Positions 20,222-30,975 of a stretch of DNA of 42,928 nt are shown here, in pieces (within the stretch, counting starts at the first letter, position 1; every line of letters begins with the position of its first letter). The notes under the pieces were generated by a model. That model saw only the letters and a program-made list of their open reading frames with translations, made no database searches and was not told where the DNA came from. Source of the DNA: Pelomyxa schiedti (taxonomy: Eukaryota > Evosea > Pelobiontida > Pelomyxidae). The position numbers and the translations under genes were made by a program. The stretch spans positions 11,744 to 54,671 of the forward strand of contig JAHLWZ010000731.1 in assembly GCA_020536535.1 (NCBI GenBank), read 5' to 3'.

Positions 20222-23200
20222 ATGAAAAGCCCACTGGACAGCACCATGACGCTGTATTTTATCCAGGCCCAAAATATCAGCTACTTATGATTCTGATAGA
20301 TATGGTGCATTGAAGTTGATCCTCCGTACTTGTACAGTGGTGGGAGAGATTCTGATATTTTCGTTTGGAATATTCAATCCGGCCATTTGGCGGCAAGATT
20401 AATCGGTCATACAGGGCAAGTTTACCAAATAGTACGCTCTACATTCATTTTCGTCTGGACTTACTCGACAAGATTTCCAAGGACTCGGTACTTTTTTCCT
20501 GCTCCTCCGATTCATCTGTACGTATTTGGAAGAACTTGAGTAACCACCCTTCCATTGTGATATCATAAACAACTAACCTCACCTATTAAGGCTTTTACAC
20601 GGCCCTATCCCACAGAGAGAGTGTCAATAGCATACAGCTGGTCGACGACTATCTCTTCAGCGCTTCTAACGATCGCTACATAATTCAGTGGTCCGCCACA
20701 AAATATATCCAGGAAAAGCAATATGTCGGGAGTGTATCCGGAATTAACACTCTTCAAGTGGTATGACGTATGACAAAACTTTATTACTTTATCGGACATT
20801 TCGCAAGGTAAATGATTTCATTTGGGGTGGGTGTGCTGATGGGAGAGTACGAGTTTGGAGAGTTGGATATCCGGAGATGTACACATGCTTTGAAGGCCAT
20901 ACAGCTTCAGTCAACTGTAATACTTTTTTTCATCTTTATTCCATTCCTCATGTCTTCCAAAGATATGCATCAATGCCGCAGCGGAACTGTTGTCATAGTT
21001 TCTGCTGACGCCTCTGGAGGCCTTCGTGTATGGGATGCGTATGTACGACTACCTACAAGAACCTCACTTATAGTTGCTGCAGCCACGACCCTTCCCCTCT
21101 CTTCACGTTGAAACCTCATAATGATGCTATCAACTACATGTGTGTATCTGGCAGCACAATGTTCACTGCTTCACGTGATAAGACATCGAGGGCATACAAG
21201 CCACATGCTGGTCTTCTGATGCGTGTCTATCAAGGCAGCACTAGTACTCTGCGATCGTGTGGTGCTTGTCAAGGCTACTTAGTCACGTAGTCTATCGCCA
21301 ATCTGTTCTATTGGTGTTTGACTGTCTTTTTTTAGGGGTGGAAAGGATACTACTATTCGTTGTTATGAACCTAGTGGGACCATTTTGTGGGAAAGAGACG
21401 GCCACACGGATTGTAGGTTATAAAAGAGGAAATGGGAAGAATCCTGACTCTCATGAGGTAGATATCAACCGAATCGTGGTAACAAAGGATTCAGCATATA
21501 CCGCAGCAAGGGACTGCACTATCCGACGATGGGGCTTAAAAGATGGCAAATTACTGCGAGTGAGTTTACGTGAAATCTGTAATAGACACTGAAATGGAAA
21601 AAAAGGTTTATGCCAATAGCCGACGGCGAATCATGAATGAGTGGTCTATTCCTTTTGAAGTTATTGTGGGTCTTGTAATGATTTTGGTGGAGTGGGCGCA
21701 ATTGAGTGCATTTGCTTTCAGTTCTGGGATTCCCTGGTGGAACAAAAACCCGCTGTTGAAGATTGCTTCTTCCCTGCAACTAAACTTTTTATCTATTGAT
21801 GGGATGCAAGCATTCCTGGCATTGTGCGTATTAACAGCTTTGTGTGGCACGCTAAATCTTTCTTAGATACATTATTTCCGCAGTGGGAATTGTTTTATTT
21901 CAACTGGCATTTGCGTAAGACAGTGTTCAAGTTGCTTGACACTCATTTTTCTCAGTTATAGCTATAAAATTCAATCTAGTGAAGATTATTCGTGTAAACG
22001 AAATCTTTGGTACCCATCATGCTTCATCTGTTGGCTGTATGTACTTTTCTCTTTTAATTGAGTGATTAATCTGAAAGACAGAATGTCAACTGTTTGCTTT
22101 ATTCCCGCAGTAAGAAATCTCTTTCAGGTAGGGCACAAAAGAAGATTTTTTTCCAATAATAGGCGACAGGTTTTCCCTTGCTACGGAGACCATGTTGAAG
22201 GTAGCGATATTGGTTGCTGGTCAGCTTCACAGATTGTCATGATGATTGTAGCACTTCCCATTGTAGCTGGTTATGTGCCACTCAGCTTAAGGATGGTTGG
22301 CGTTGACGGAAGCTTGTCACGGGTCTCCGTTTTCTTTTGGAAGTACGAGAAGTGGTCCTTGGATAAACCAGATTTGAGGAACGTACACTCACTCTCCAGA
22401 CGGAGTTTGCGCTCTAATGGGAGCTTTCTCATCATCAATTTCCTTACGACACTCGCTTCTGTATTTCTTGCTGCCGGTTTCTTTTGCTCTATCCCACTCA
22501 CGGGAATTTATTTATTGTTAGATGCAACCCCAGCGGGCAGTTCAACTTCTGATACGGGCAGCTCTGGCGATTTGAGCAAGAAAGATAAATCCTTACTTTT
22601 TGCACTTGTTGCAGTGCTAATATCTTCTGCCATGGCAATATCTTTTTCTGTGCTGAAAGTAGGAATCCCTACCAGTTTTTTCAATTGTTGATTCTGTATA
22701 GGACCCTCCCTATCATAACCGCCGCACGAATTCCTTTCGTCATGCCCTACTTCTTACTGTTGTTTGGACAAGTATATTTCCGTGTCTGGGTGTGACGCAA
22801 TTCCAGTAACTTTCATGCAGATATCATGGCTTTGGTTACCCTGATTATCAATGACTCCTCAAGTCCCCTTACTACTATTATCCACGTTATTGGGTTCCCC
22901 ATTGCTTTATTTTTTGGTGTTGCTATGATGAGACTGAGGTGGTACCTGATGCATCTGGCGTTGAAAAAAAAGTATGATTCGGTTTTCGATCCCTAGTCCT
23001 TCTAATTCCATCCAGGAGTGCTTTCCTGTATAACTCTATTGGAATGGAATCCCGTTCCTGCCGTCTTCTTCCTGGGCATCCCAAGGAACTTGATGATGAA
23101 AAATTCGGAGCTCCGGCATCTGGAATTGGACTGGTTCATTGTGACGCCTGCGGAACCAAGGTTGAGAGCTCCATACCCCGAAATCTTTCTAATTCTAGAA

Positions 23201-23724
23201 CTAGGTTCCACGAGGATGGTGGGACCAGCACATAACATCACTCAAACATCAAGCAAACCAGAAGGAACGGGATGCCGCAACAGCCCAAGCAGCCGCCGAT
23301 ATGCAAGGCACAACCAAAATCGCAGTTGCAAAAGCTGAAATTCAGAAAATCAAGAAGAAACTTGGCCATGGCCATCACAAAAAGGGGGACTCGGAAACAC
23401 CCAAAGATACAAGTAACCCCCTTCGCTCTGCTCCGATTTTCTCCCTAACATATGTATTAAATATATCCTCCTGCAGTGCAAGAATCAGAAGGACAACTAC
23501 AGACCCAAGTGGACCAGTGGCTCAGTGACCTGGAGCAAACCCTTTCAACCTGGGGACATTCCGTGTCAGATAACAATTCCACACTTGCCGGATTCAGCAT
23601 GCAACCACACACCCTGGATTGGCCCAATGACATACTAACTAGTACTAGTGATGACAGCGCCACCAGGACACCTGAGGCCATAAACCAACTTCTTGGAACA
23701 TTACCTGGCAACAGTATCCTCTAA
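20222..23724 (+). CDS. WD40 propeller fused to a multi-pass membrane domain and coiled-coil tail
   Basis: A large multi-exon gene; firm exons include 20300-20431, 20473-20539, 20591-20760, 20808-20916 and one starting 20963. About eight WD-type units are visible: PPYLYSGGRDSDIFVWN, VLFSCSSDSSVRIWKN, DYLFSASNDRYIIQWS, FIWGGCADGRVRVWR, VIVSADASGGLRVWD, MFTASRDKTSRAY, GGKDTTIRCYEPSG and AYTAARDCTIRRWGL. From about 21620 the protein becomes hydrophobic, with several membrane segments (VIVGLVMILVEWAQLSAF, IVMMIVALPIVAGYVPL, FLIINFLTTLASVFLAAG, SLLFALVAVLISSAMAI). It ends with an Ala/Gln/Lys coiled coil, a GHGHHKK patch and VDQWLSDLEQTLSTW. The propeller is probably cytosolic or lumenal and presented by the membrane domain. 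The start at 20222 is uncertain; the first exon is not proven. Confidence 0.65.
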
Positions 23725-23816
23725 CAATCTCCACAGTAATAAGTTAATAACTTTTTGTTGTATCACGTGAAGTGCCACTTAGGAGAAATCAGAATTTTTC
23801 GGTGTTTGAAAATCAA

Positions 23817-24893
23817 ATGAAAGTGTTTATTGGAAGTGTGTCACCCAACAACAATGGTGTGGTACAACAACCAGTTGTGAATGTAATGCTGAGTGGACAA
23901 CATGTTTCTGGTAGCACTTGAATCCTCGAATTCGGTTTTTGTTTTTTTTTAATTACTGCAGGAGCATTGGCTATTCAGAACCAATATGTGTATGGCAGAG
24001 TTGAGGCTCACAATTTGTGGGGCTACGGGTTCAATAGGTTATAGTGTTGCCGGTTACTTGCTAGCTTATGTGATTTTCTACCAAGGTGCGGGATTCATGT
24101 CCAAAATGGTGGAAGTGGCTGGGAAATCTACCAAGGTTAACTTATGGCTTTCAAATGGTTTATTTCTTTGATAAAAAGACCGGCAGAGTGAGAGCCTTAA
24201 TGTTAATGTAACAAACCATTTCCTAATACCGCTTTCAACAGGCCAAGAACGGTATGGCTTGAGGCCTATGTTGCGGCATACCCATGGTGCTTTTATCATT
24301 TTTAGTGTTTTTGATCGCCCTTCATTTGAACTGGCTGAGCGTGCCCTTACAATAGTATTTTCTTTTCTTGTTTACTCCTTTTCGAATTGATTCCAGCTAG
24401 ATCAGAAGGGATTCTCCTCATCCGATTGTAACTGTTCTGATTGGACACCGGTTCACTACTGTCACATCCACTCCTCCAATAAGGGAGATCACTGATGAGG
24501 AACCACTTCTCTTGGCCAAGAGTTATGACATTGATTACATGGAGGTGGATGCTATAACCGGAATCGGAATTGACAAAATGTTTACAAAAATGTTGTCTAC
24601 AATTCTAGTTGACTGGAAAGAACTCATTGTGCAACTCAAGTTGACGCTACTCTGTGGAACCCACAAACGAGCAGGTACATCCTAAAATGTCTAATGCTTT
24701 TTCATTCATTCAATCAGGGAGGGGAAGTCCAATGAACAGTGTGCCACAGCCACTGTTGAAGGAACTCATATCTTCAATACCATGGCAACAACTCATCACC
24801 GATAACAGACTACACAAGTGGATACAAAACTTCAAGCCAAAACAACAACAAAATCCTCCTCCACAACAAACTGGTGGTTGCCTTGTGTGCTGA
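23817..24893 (+). CDS. Rab-like pseudo-GTPase H1 with SOCS-like extension and CLVC end
   Basis: Exon 1 is 23817-23910 (MKVFIGSVSPNNNG), then further small exons; the junction near 23990-24085 is unresolved. The Rab fold is recognisable from GAGFMSKMVEVAGKSTKVNLW, GQERYGLRPMLRHTHGAF, SVFDRPSFELAER and DIDYMEVDAITGIGIDKMF. The nucleotide motifs are lost: the P-loop reads GQHVSGAL (no GK[ST]), WDTAG is WLSNG, and NKxD is GHRF. A C-terminal extension shared by H1-H4 follows: LIVQLKLTLLCGTHKR, then PQPLLKELISSIPW, then GGCLVC, a CXXC-type prenylation end. It probably does not bind nucleotide and may act as a membrane-bound adaptor. First of four tandem paralogs; H2 starts 56 bp later. Confidence 0.65.
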
Positions 24894-24949
24894 AAACCGG
24901 CCATCAACTTTTTTGTTCTGTGAATTTTGATAATGGGTGCTGAGAGAAA

Positions 24950-26101
24950 ATGTCACAAAGCAGTGAACCATCACCATCAAATAGAACAGTTACTACACAC
25001 GTCAATTTATTAATTACTGGTCACACCTCAGTAGGTTGGGTTTTTTTTATCGTTATTACTTTGTGGGGTCCTAATTGGCAGAATAATTAATTCCGCATGT
25101 ATTCACGGGTTAAATAGGTTCAACGGCAATACAGAACCAATATGTTTTCGGAAAACCCAATTTGTCACAATTACGAACACTGCCAGCTGGTTTGTTCCCT
25201 GTTTGTTGTGGAGCGGCTTGTAATTTGAGGCTAGGTTTTTCTGAATTGGGATTATTATCTAAAATTGTAGAAGTAAATGGGCGGAAAATCAAGGTGAACT
25301 TATGGCCCACACGTGGTAGTTTTAGCAATAGAACACTGTTAGTTATCCTAACTTAGTATTAATAAGTTGTTCATTAATGTTCACACTCATGGTTGAGGCC
25401 AATCATTCATTTTTATGACAGGACAAGAACGGTTTGGAATGGGAAATATTTTGCGGCATACACATGGTGTGTTTGCGATTTTCAGTGTTTTCGATCATCC
25501 TTCATTTGAACTGGCTGAGCGGGCCCTTGCTCATGTATAGTGTTCTTCCACCCTGTTACCATTACTGTACTTGTAATAATCTTACCTGTAATGACCTCTG
25601 AACGACTACAGATAAATTCCTACCCTTCTCCGCCTCCTGTTATTCTGATTGGGCACATATTCTCAGATACGGTGCCCAAAAAAGTCCAACACTGTAGGCA
25701 AGTCACTGTGGATGAAGCCAGTACCTTGGCAAAACGTTTCGACATTGATTACATGGAGGTGGAAGCCATGACAGGAACAGGGATTGAGGAAATGTTCACA
25801 CAAATGTTCTCTGCAATCTTGGTCGATTGGACAGAGCTCACAGTGCAATTAAAGTTGGCATTACTTTGTGGACTCCACAGCAGAACAGGTATGAACCATT
25901 GAATGACTTGACTGAATGTGGGCAGGACAAGCAAGTACAATGAGGGTTTTACCACAACCACTGATGAAGGACCTCATTTCCGCTATCCCGTGGCACCTCC
26001 TTGTCATTGATCACAGTCTAAAACAATGGAGGTGCAGTTACAAGAAAAGAGCGCCAGTCTTACAGCAACCCACTTGGGTTGATGGTTGTTTGTTGTGCTG
26101 A
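24950..26101 (+). CDS. Rab-like pseudo-GTPase H2 with SOCS-like extension and CLLC end
   Basis: Exon 1 (24950-25034) encodes MSQSSEPSPSNRTVTTHVNL. It joins in phase to an exon giving P-loop GHTSVGST, where the catalytic lysine is serine. Switch region: LGLLSKIVEVNGRKIKVNLW, then WPTRGQERFGMGNILRHTHG; the DTA of WDTAG is PTR. Rab character persists in FSVFDHPSFELAERALA and DIDYMEVEAMTGTGIEEMF. The NKxD position reads GHIFSD. The shared extension reads [31 protein letters not shown], and the end is VDGCLLC. It is closest to H1, and both lost the same motifs, which suggests loss before their duplication. Start chosen because it keeps phase with the P-loop exon. Confidence 0.65.
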
Positions 26102-26179
26102 ATGCAAACCAAAAGAATGTTGAAGGCCTAATCAAATGTTGAGCCGAAAAAAGTTAGATCAACTTCACTGAAGCAGACA

Positions 26180-27364
26180 ATGGCGGCTGGTGACCAGTAA
26201 CTTACTTTTTCTTTTCAGGGTTGCTGCTGTTCATAACAATGGTTTTTAAAAAGCGACTATTTCTTCAAAGTGCTGCTGCTTGGGAACCGTGGTGTGGGGA
26301 AAAGTATGGGATAATTGATAATTTCCGCTTGTTAATTTTTCAAGCCTCTATGCAGGAACAGTACTTTGTAGTATTTTCATCTTACACATGTGAACTATTA
26401 ACTACTACTAGCACGTTTCCAGTAACCTCGTCGAAATCGATTTCGTGAGTGTGACACGTTTCACACTGTGGCTCACGTTTCACCACAGAGAATTAAAACG
26501 ATTGAATGTGATGGAAAGTTGATAAAGCTTCAAATTGTATCCTTGATGTGCCACCTGCATTTCACTCGGTTGTTGTTCAATTCTTTCTTAGTGGGATACT
26601 GCCAATCAAGAGAGGTTTCAGACCATCACAAGTTCATACTACCGAGGTACACATGGCCTGGTCATTGTCTTTGATTGCACGAATTTGGACACATTCACTA
26701 ATATCAAGAAATGGCTGGCGCAAATTAATGAGTACACACCAGGAGATGTAAACAAGGTAGGTACTCTGACTTTGATTGTATTCATACAAAGCTCACCAGC
26801 CACTCACACCAGGTTCTTGTTTCCAACAAAACGGACCTGTCTGACAAAAGAGTTGTTCACACTTCCATGGCACAACAGTTGGCTGATGAACTCGACATTC
26901 CTTTCATTGAGACATCAGCAAAGGAGGGCGTTAATGTTGCAGAGGTCTTCATGGGACTTGCTCGGTCAATAAAAGACAGGTTCGTTCCATCATCAGGAAG
27001 TTTGTCAACCCTCTCAAGTCACTACTGAAAACAGAATCACCCTCGATTGGAATGAGCTCACAGTGCAACTCAAATTGGCGTTTTTCTGTGGAACCCACAA
27101 AAGAGCAGGTTGTTGCATATGCCTTTCATTCCCACTTCTCACAGCACAGATGGCGATGACACAGGACAAAGGAGCCCCGTGAGCTGTGTTCCACTTCCGC
27201 TTGTGAAAGAGCTCATGAGTGCAATTCCATGGAAGAGGCTCGTCCACAACGACGCTCTGATTCAATGGAGGCAATCCCACAAGAGGATAATTCCAGTGAG
27301 TTCCACACCCACAGCAACAACAGCTCCAAGACCTGCTCGTCGAGGTGGTTGTTGCTTGTCCTGA
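26180..27364 (+). CDS. Atypical Rab-like GTPase H3 with SOCS-like extension and CCLS CAAX box
   Basis: Exon 1 (26180-26196) encodes MAAGD and splices to an exon starting at 26254 that gives [16 protein letters not shown], an intact P-loop completed as GKTSMQEQY. Then [35 protein letters not shown] (the DxxG glycine is Asn), [20 protein letters not shown], an intact [11 protein letters not shown] and [14 protein letters not shown]. Guanine recognition should work, but the missing DxxG glycine predicts altered switching. The extension reads [33 protein letters not shown] and [14 protein letters not shown], then GGCCLS, a CAAX box with Ser last (farnesyl preference). Some internal joins, for example after FSSYTCEL, are not fixed. 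Confidence 0.65.
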
Positions 27365-27474
27365 CGTTGTTTGTATGGAGGAATGTTTATGTTTTGATTA
27401 TTCCCTGATGGATTGTCAATCATCCTGTCTAATGTTTCCAGGAAAACATTTTTTTTGTTGAAAGGGAAACCCTG

Positions 27475-28635
27475 ATGAAGCAGAGTGGCCCGTAATGTGT
27501 TTCCTAACCTGTTTTGTTTTGAAAAAGCGACTATTTCAAAGTGCAGCTGCTTGGGGACCGTGGTGTTGGGAAAAGTAGGAGATTTTTTTTTGATTCCACT
27601 CTCAGTCTTCGCTAACTTAATTTCTTCAAGGCTCTCTGTTGTACAGCTTTGGTGTATTTTATTACAATGTAGTGAATGAAGTGTAACGATTGGCAGTCCA
27701 CTTGGAATGAAGACGACCTCGCTTGTGGTATTAATTTTGTGAGTGTGACATGTAATTGAAGGTTAAACACTTACCTATCACCAGAGAATGAAAACGATTG
27801 AATGTGATGGAAAACGCATAAAGCTTCAAATTGTATGCCTTTTTTTTTTTTTGATGTGCCACCTGCCATTCAACTCTGTTGTTCAATTCCTTTCTTAGTG
27901 GGATACTCTTGAGCAAGAGAGATTTGGGCCAAATATTTGTGCATGCTACAGAGGTACGCAGGGCCTGGCCATTGTTTTTGATTGCACGAATTTGGATACA
28001 TTCACCAATCTCAAACTGTGGCTGGAACAAATTAGTCAGTACGCACCAGAAGATGTGAGCAAGGTACTCTGCTTTGTTTGAATTCAGAGAACAACAAACT
28101 AACGTCACCAGGTTCTTGTGGCCAACAAAACGGATTTGTCTGACAAAAGAGTTGTTCACACGTCCTTAGCAAAACAATTTGCTGATGACCTCGACATTCC
28201 TTTCATTGAGACATCAGCAAAGAACAACCTTAATGTTGACGACGTCTTCATGCAACTTACTCGTTCAATAAAAGACAGGTTCTTCCTTGGTTATTATACT
28301 CTAAAAGCACAAAAAACAGACTCACCCTCGATTGGAATGAGCTCACAGTGCAACTCAAATTGGCGTTACTCTGCGGAACCCACAGAAGAACAGGTTGCTG
28401 AATCAATCCCATTCATTTCTCCTTCTCAAAAACAACAATGGTGATTCCAGGACAAAGAAGCCCCGTGAGCTGTGTTCCACTCCCACTGTTGAAAGAACTG
28501 GTGCATGTGATTCCATGGAAGAGGCTCGTCCACAACGACGCCCTGATTCAATGGAGGCAATCCCACAAGAGGATAATTCCAGTGAGTTCCACACCCACAA
28601 AACACACAACCAATGGTGGTTGTTGCTTGTCCTGA
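27475..28635 (+). CDS. Atypical Rab-like GTPase H4 with SOCS-like extension and CCLS CAAX box
   Basis: Exon 1 (27475-27491, MKQSG) splices to DYFKVQLLGDRGVGK, an intact P-loop completed as KSSLLYSFGVFYYN. Then [34 protein letters not shown] (AG of DTAG is LE), [18 protein letters not shown], intact [17 protein letters not shown] and [18 protein letters not shown]. The extension reads [31 protein letters not shown] and [14 protein letters not shown], ending GGCCLS. It is very close to H3 over most exons, so H3 and H4 are a recent pair. The gene keeps P-loop, NKxD and SAK but has lost the DxxG glycine. It lies 139 bp before the acyltransferase. Confidence 0.7.
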
Positions 28636-28774
28636 TGAACCTGTGTAATGTAACACGCCCTTGTGATTGTGGTTGGGGAACCTGAAGTTTGACACGTGGC
28701 AACCCTGCCAGTCACCCCACATCACCATCACCATCACCATCGGATTCACAGAAACACGGCAAAACCGTGTTTAA

Positions 28775-30753
28775 ATGGTGTGGAGCAGGGGGTGGGCAGT
28801 TGGCGTGGGTGTAGTGGGCGTGGCCACTTGTGTATGTCTGGCCATTATGGGACGCCGCGCCCGCGATCGCAGGCGCCTTGGCTTGTCCCTGCGCCTCAGC
28901 GTCGCTGTGACCCCGTCGGCACCCTCGTACCATAATGGTGCGCAGGCAGATCCGCGCGACGGCGACGACGAGCCAGCGGACAGTGTCTGTTTGGACAAAG
29001 GGGAGGGAGTGGAGAGCAGCCGGGAAGGCAGCATCGTGCTTATGGGACAGGACTGCGTGGTCGGGAGCCTCATGAAGTTCTGCGTCCGGTTCAGCGGAAT
29101 TGCAGACAGCGAAAAAATGCTGAGGTCATTGCAATTGCTTGTAGACCAATATCCCCTGTTGTGCGGCTCTCTGCGTTGGTCAAAGAGAGGTTAGTATTCT
29201 GTGTGTGTTTGATATAAATTGTATGTAACGGCATTTTGACAGACAATAAGAAAGTATTTGAACTTGTGTGGGGAGAATCACACGCCAAATGGGCTCCAGT
29301 GTGGTTCGCGGTTTTACAATCCACGGCAAGCTCTCCTCCACCTTGCACTCGATTACACATGGAACCTTATGTACCCTCAATGCCTAGAGGCTCCTTTCTC
29401 GCAGTGAACTTGGTTCATTTTCCTGCCTGTAAATGCTCTTATCTGATTTCTGTGGTGGAGCACACTTTAGTAGATGCCGCTGGGGTGCGTTTTCTATCTC
29501 TATGTTCACCAATCTCACTGTGACATATGTAGTGGACCAAGTTATTTACTCAGTGGGCCGCAATATCCTGTGGAGCGGCCGCTAATTCTCTCAGTTTGAG
29601 ATTTTCGCGATCTCCATCAGTTCTACTTGATGAAAAAGTGTGCAGAAAGGTGGAAAAGCGTGCGGGGTCTATCTTGCCGAAGACCCAGAAAGACCTGTGC
29701 ACATTATTCAGCAAGTGGTCAAAGCATACGCCACTCTCTGGGTTTTTATGGTATTAGTACAGTCTCCCATTTTATTATCACAATTCACTAGGACTATCCC
29801 TTATCTGCTACGTGGTTTTATCTTTTCACAGTCCACAGTATTCCGATTTAGTAGTGACACCATCCAAGGTAGTTTTATCGATTAGGGAAAGAAATAAACC
29901 ACACGAGATTTGATGGTGAAGGGGGACTGCCCTACTGTCACTAAAAACAGCGCCCTCTGTGCCATTATTATGGGCTCCTTTCATCTACTTTCCCCAGAGG
30001 TATCAACGAAACGGGGAGGTATTGGAGTGCAAATGCTTTTTAACCTGCGAGGAGGGAGGTAACAAATTTCCAACAACTGGGCACCCTTCTCAATTGCTTT
30101 GCAGGTGTGGAACAGCAATTCCTGATACATTTACCGGAAATGCAATACTCAACCTCAGTCAGTGGATCCCAATCTCGACTCTGGACAGTGCTGCTACGGC
30201 TCTGAAAGAGGAAGGACCTGCCGCATGTATGGCCATTCTTGCTCCTGTGTTCCAAGTATGGGTAGGACAAGAAATTCGGAGCAGAACCGGCCTTGAACAA
30301 CTATGTTGGTACAGCAGGTTTTCTGCACTCCCATCTGATACCCTACACCCCTTATGCATTCATACCTAGAGTCCACCACCTCGGACTTGACTCCAAACTA
30401 GGGCACGGGGGCCTTGGTGCAATGTAATTACCTTCCCCTGAATCCTTTCTTATGTTAAATACTTGCACAGAGCGGAAGGAGATGCTCTTCTTGACAACGT
30501 GAACACCCGGGAGTGGTTCGAACTAGGATTTCCGAGAGAAGGCTGCAAGGCTCTTGATGGAACAGAGGGACCGAGAAAGCTGGACGTGGTTCGGCCTGTT
30601 GAAGTGTGCCTACCAATGGTAACCATGAACTTGATATGTTACATCGTGCAGTGCACCGCCAAAGGAGACAGGGATGTCTATGTTTCTATGCCAAAAGCAA
30701 AGCTTACACAACTTTCCAAGTTGTGGGCTGAAATGGCCACACAATTGTACTGA
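28775..30753 (+). CDS. BAHD/HXXXD-type acyltransferase with N-terminal membrane anchor
   Basis: The ATG at 28775 opens MVWSRGWAVGVGVVGVATC, a hydrophobic N-terminal segment, then GRRARDRRR, suggesting a membrane anchor. Exons 28775-29189, 29243-29484 and one from 29533 are in phase; later joins (29750-30470) are only partly resolved. Domain evidence: VGSLMKFCVRFSGIADSEKM and LLVDQYPLLCGSLRW as in the first strand and helix of this superfamily. Next is the catalytic motif VVEHTLVDAAG (HXXXD with His and Asp present), then WTKLFTQWA. The last exon has REWFELGFPREGCKALD in the region of the DFGWG block, and YVSMPKAKLTQL near the end. Such enzymes move acyl groups from CoA thioesters to alcohols or amines. 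Substrate unknown. It ends 222 bp before DXO. Confidence 0.65.
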
Positions 30754-30975
30754 AAAACAAAAATATTATTGGTGAAAAAAAAAGACTCCAGGCAGGGAGC
30801 TGGGCAGGTGCAAAGGATCCGGATCCTTGAATCTCTTTGGTAAAGATCGAGATCCTCCAAATCAGCACCATCCCCATCTGAGTTAGAAAGGAGGGTTCAT
30901 GCATTTGTTCCCCATCCCTCAACTTTTCCTCAGGGTAACAGTGGTTGAACTTGTATTGTGGGGCCGAGTGGGTGG

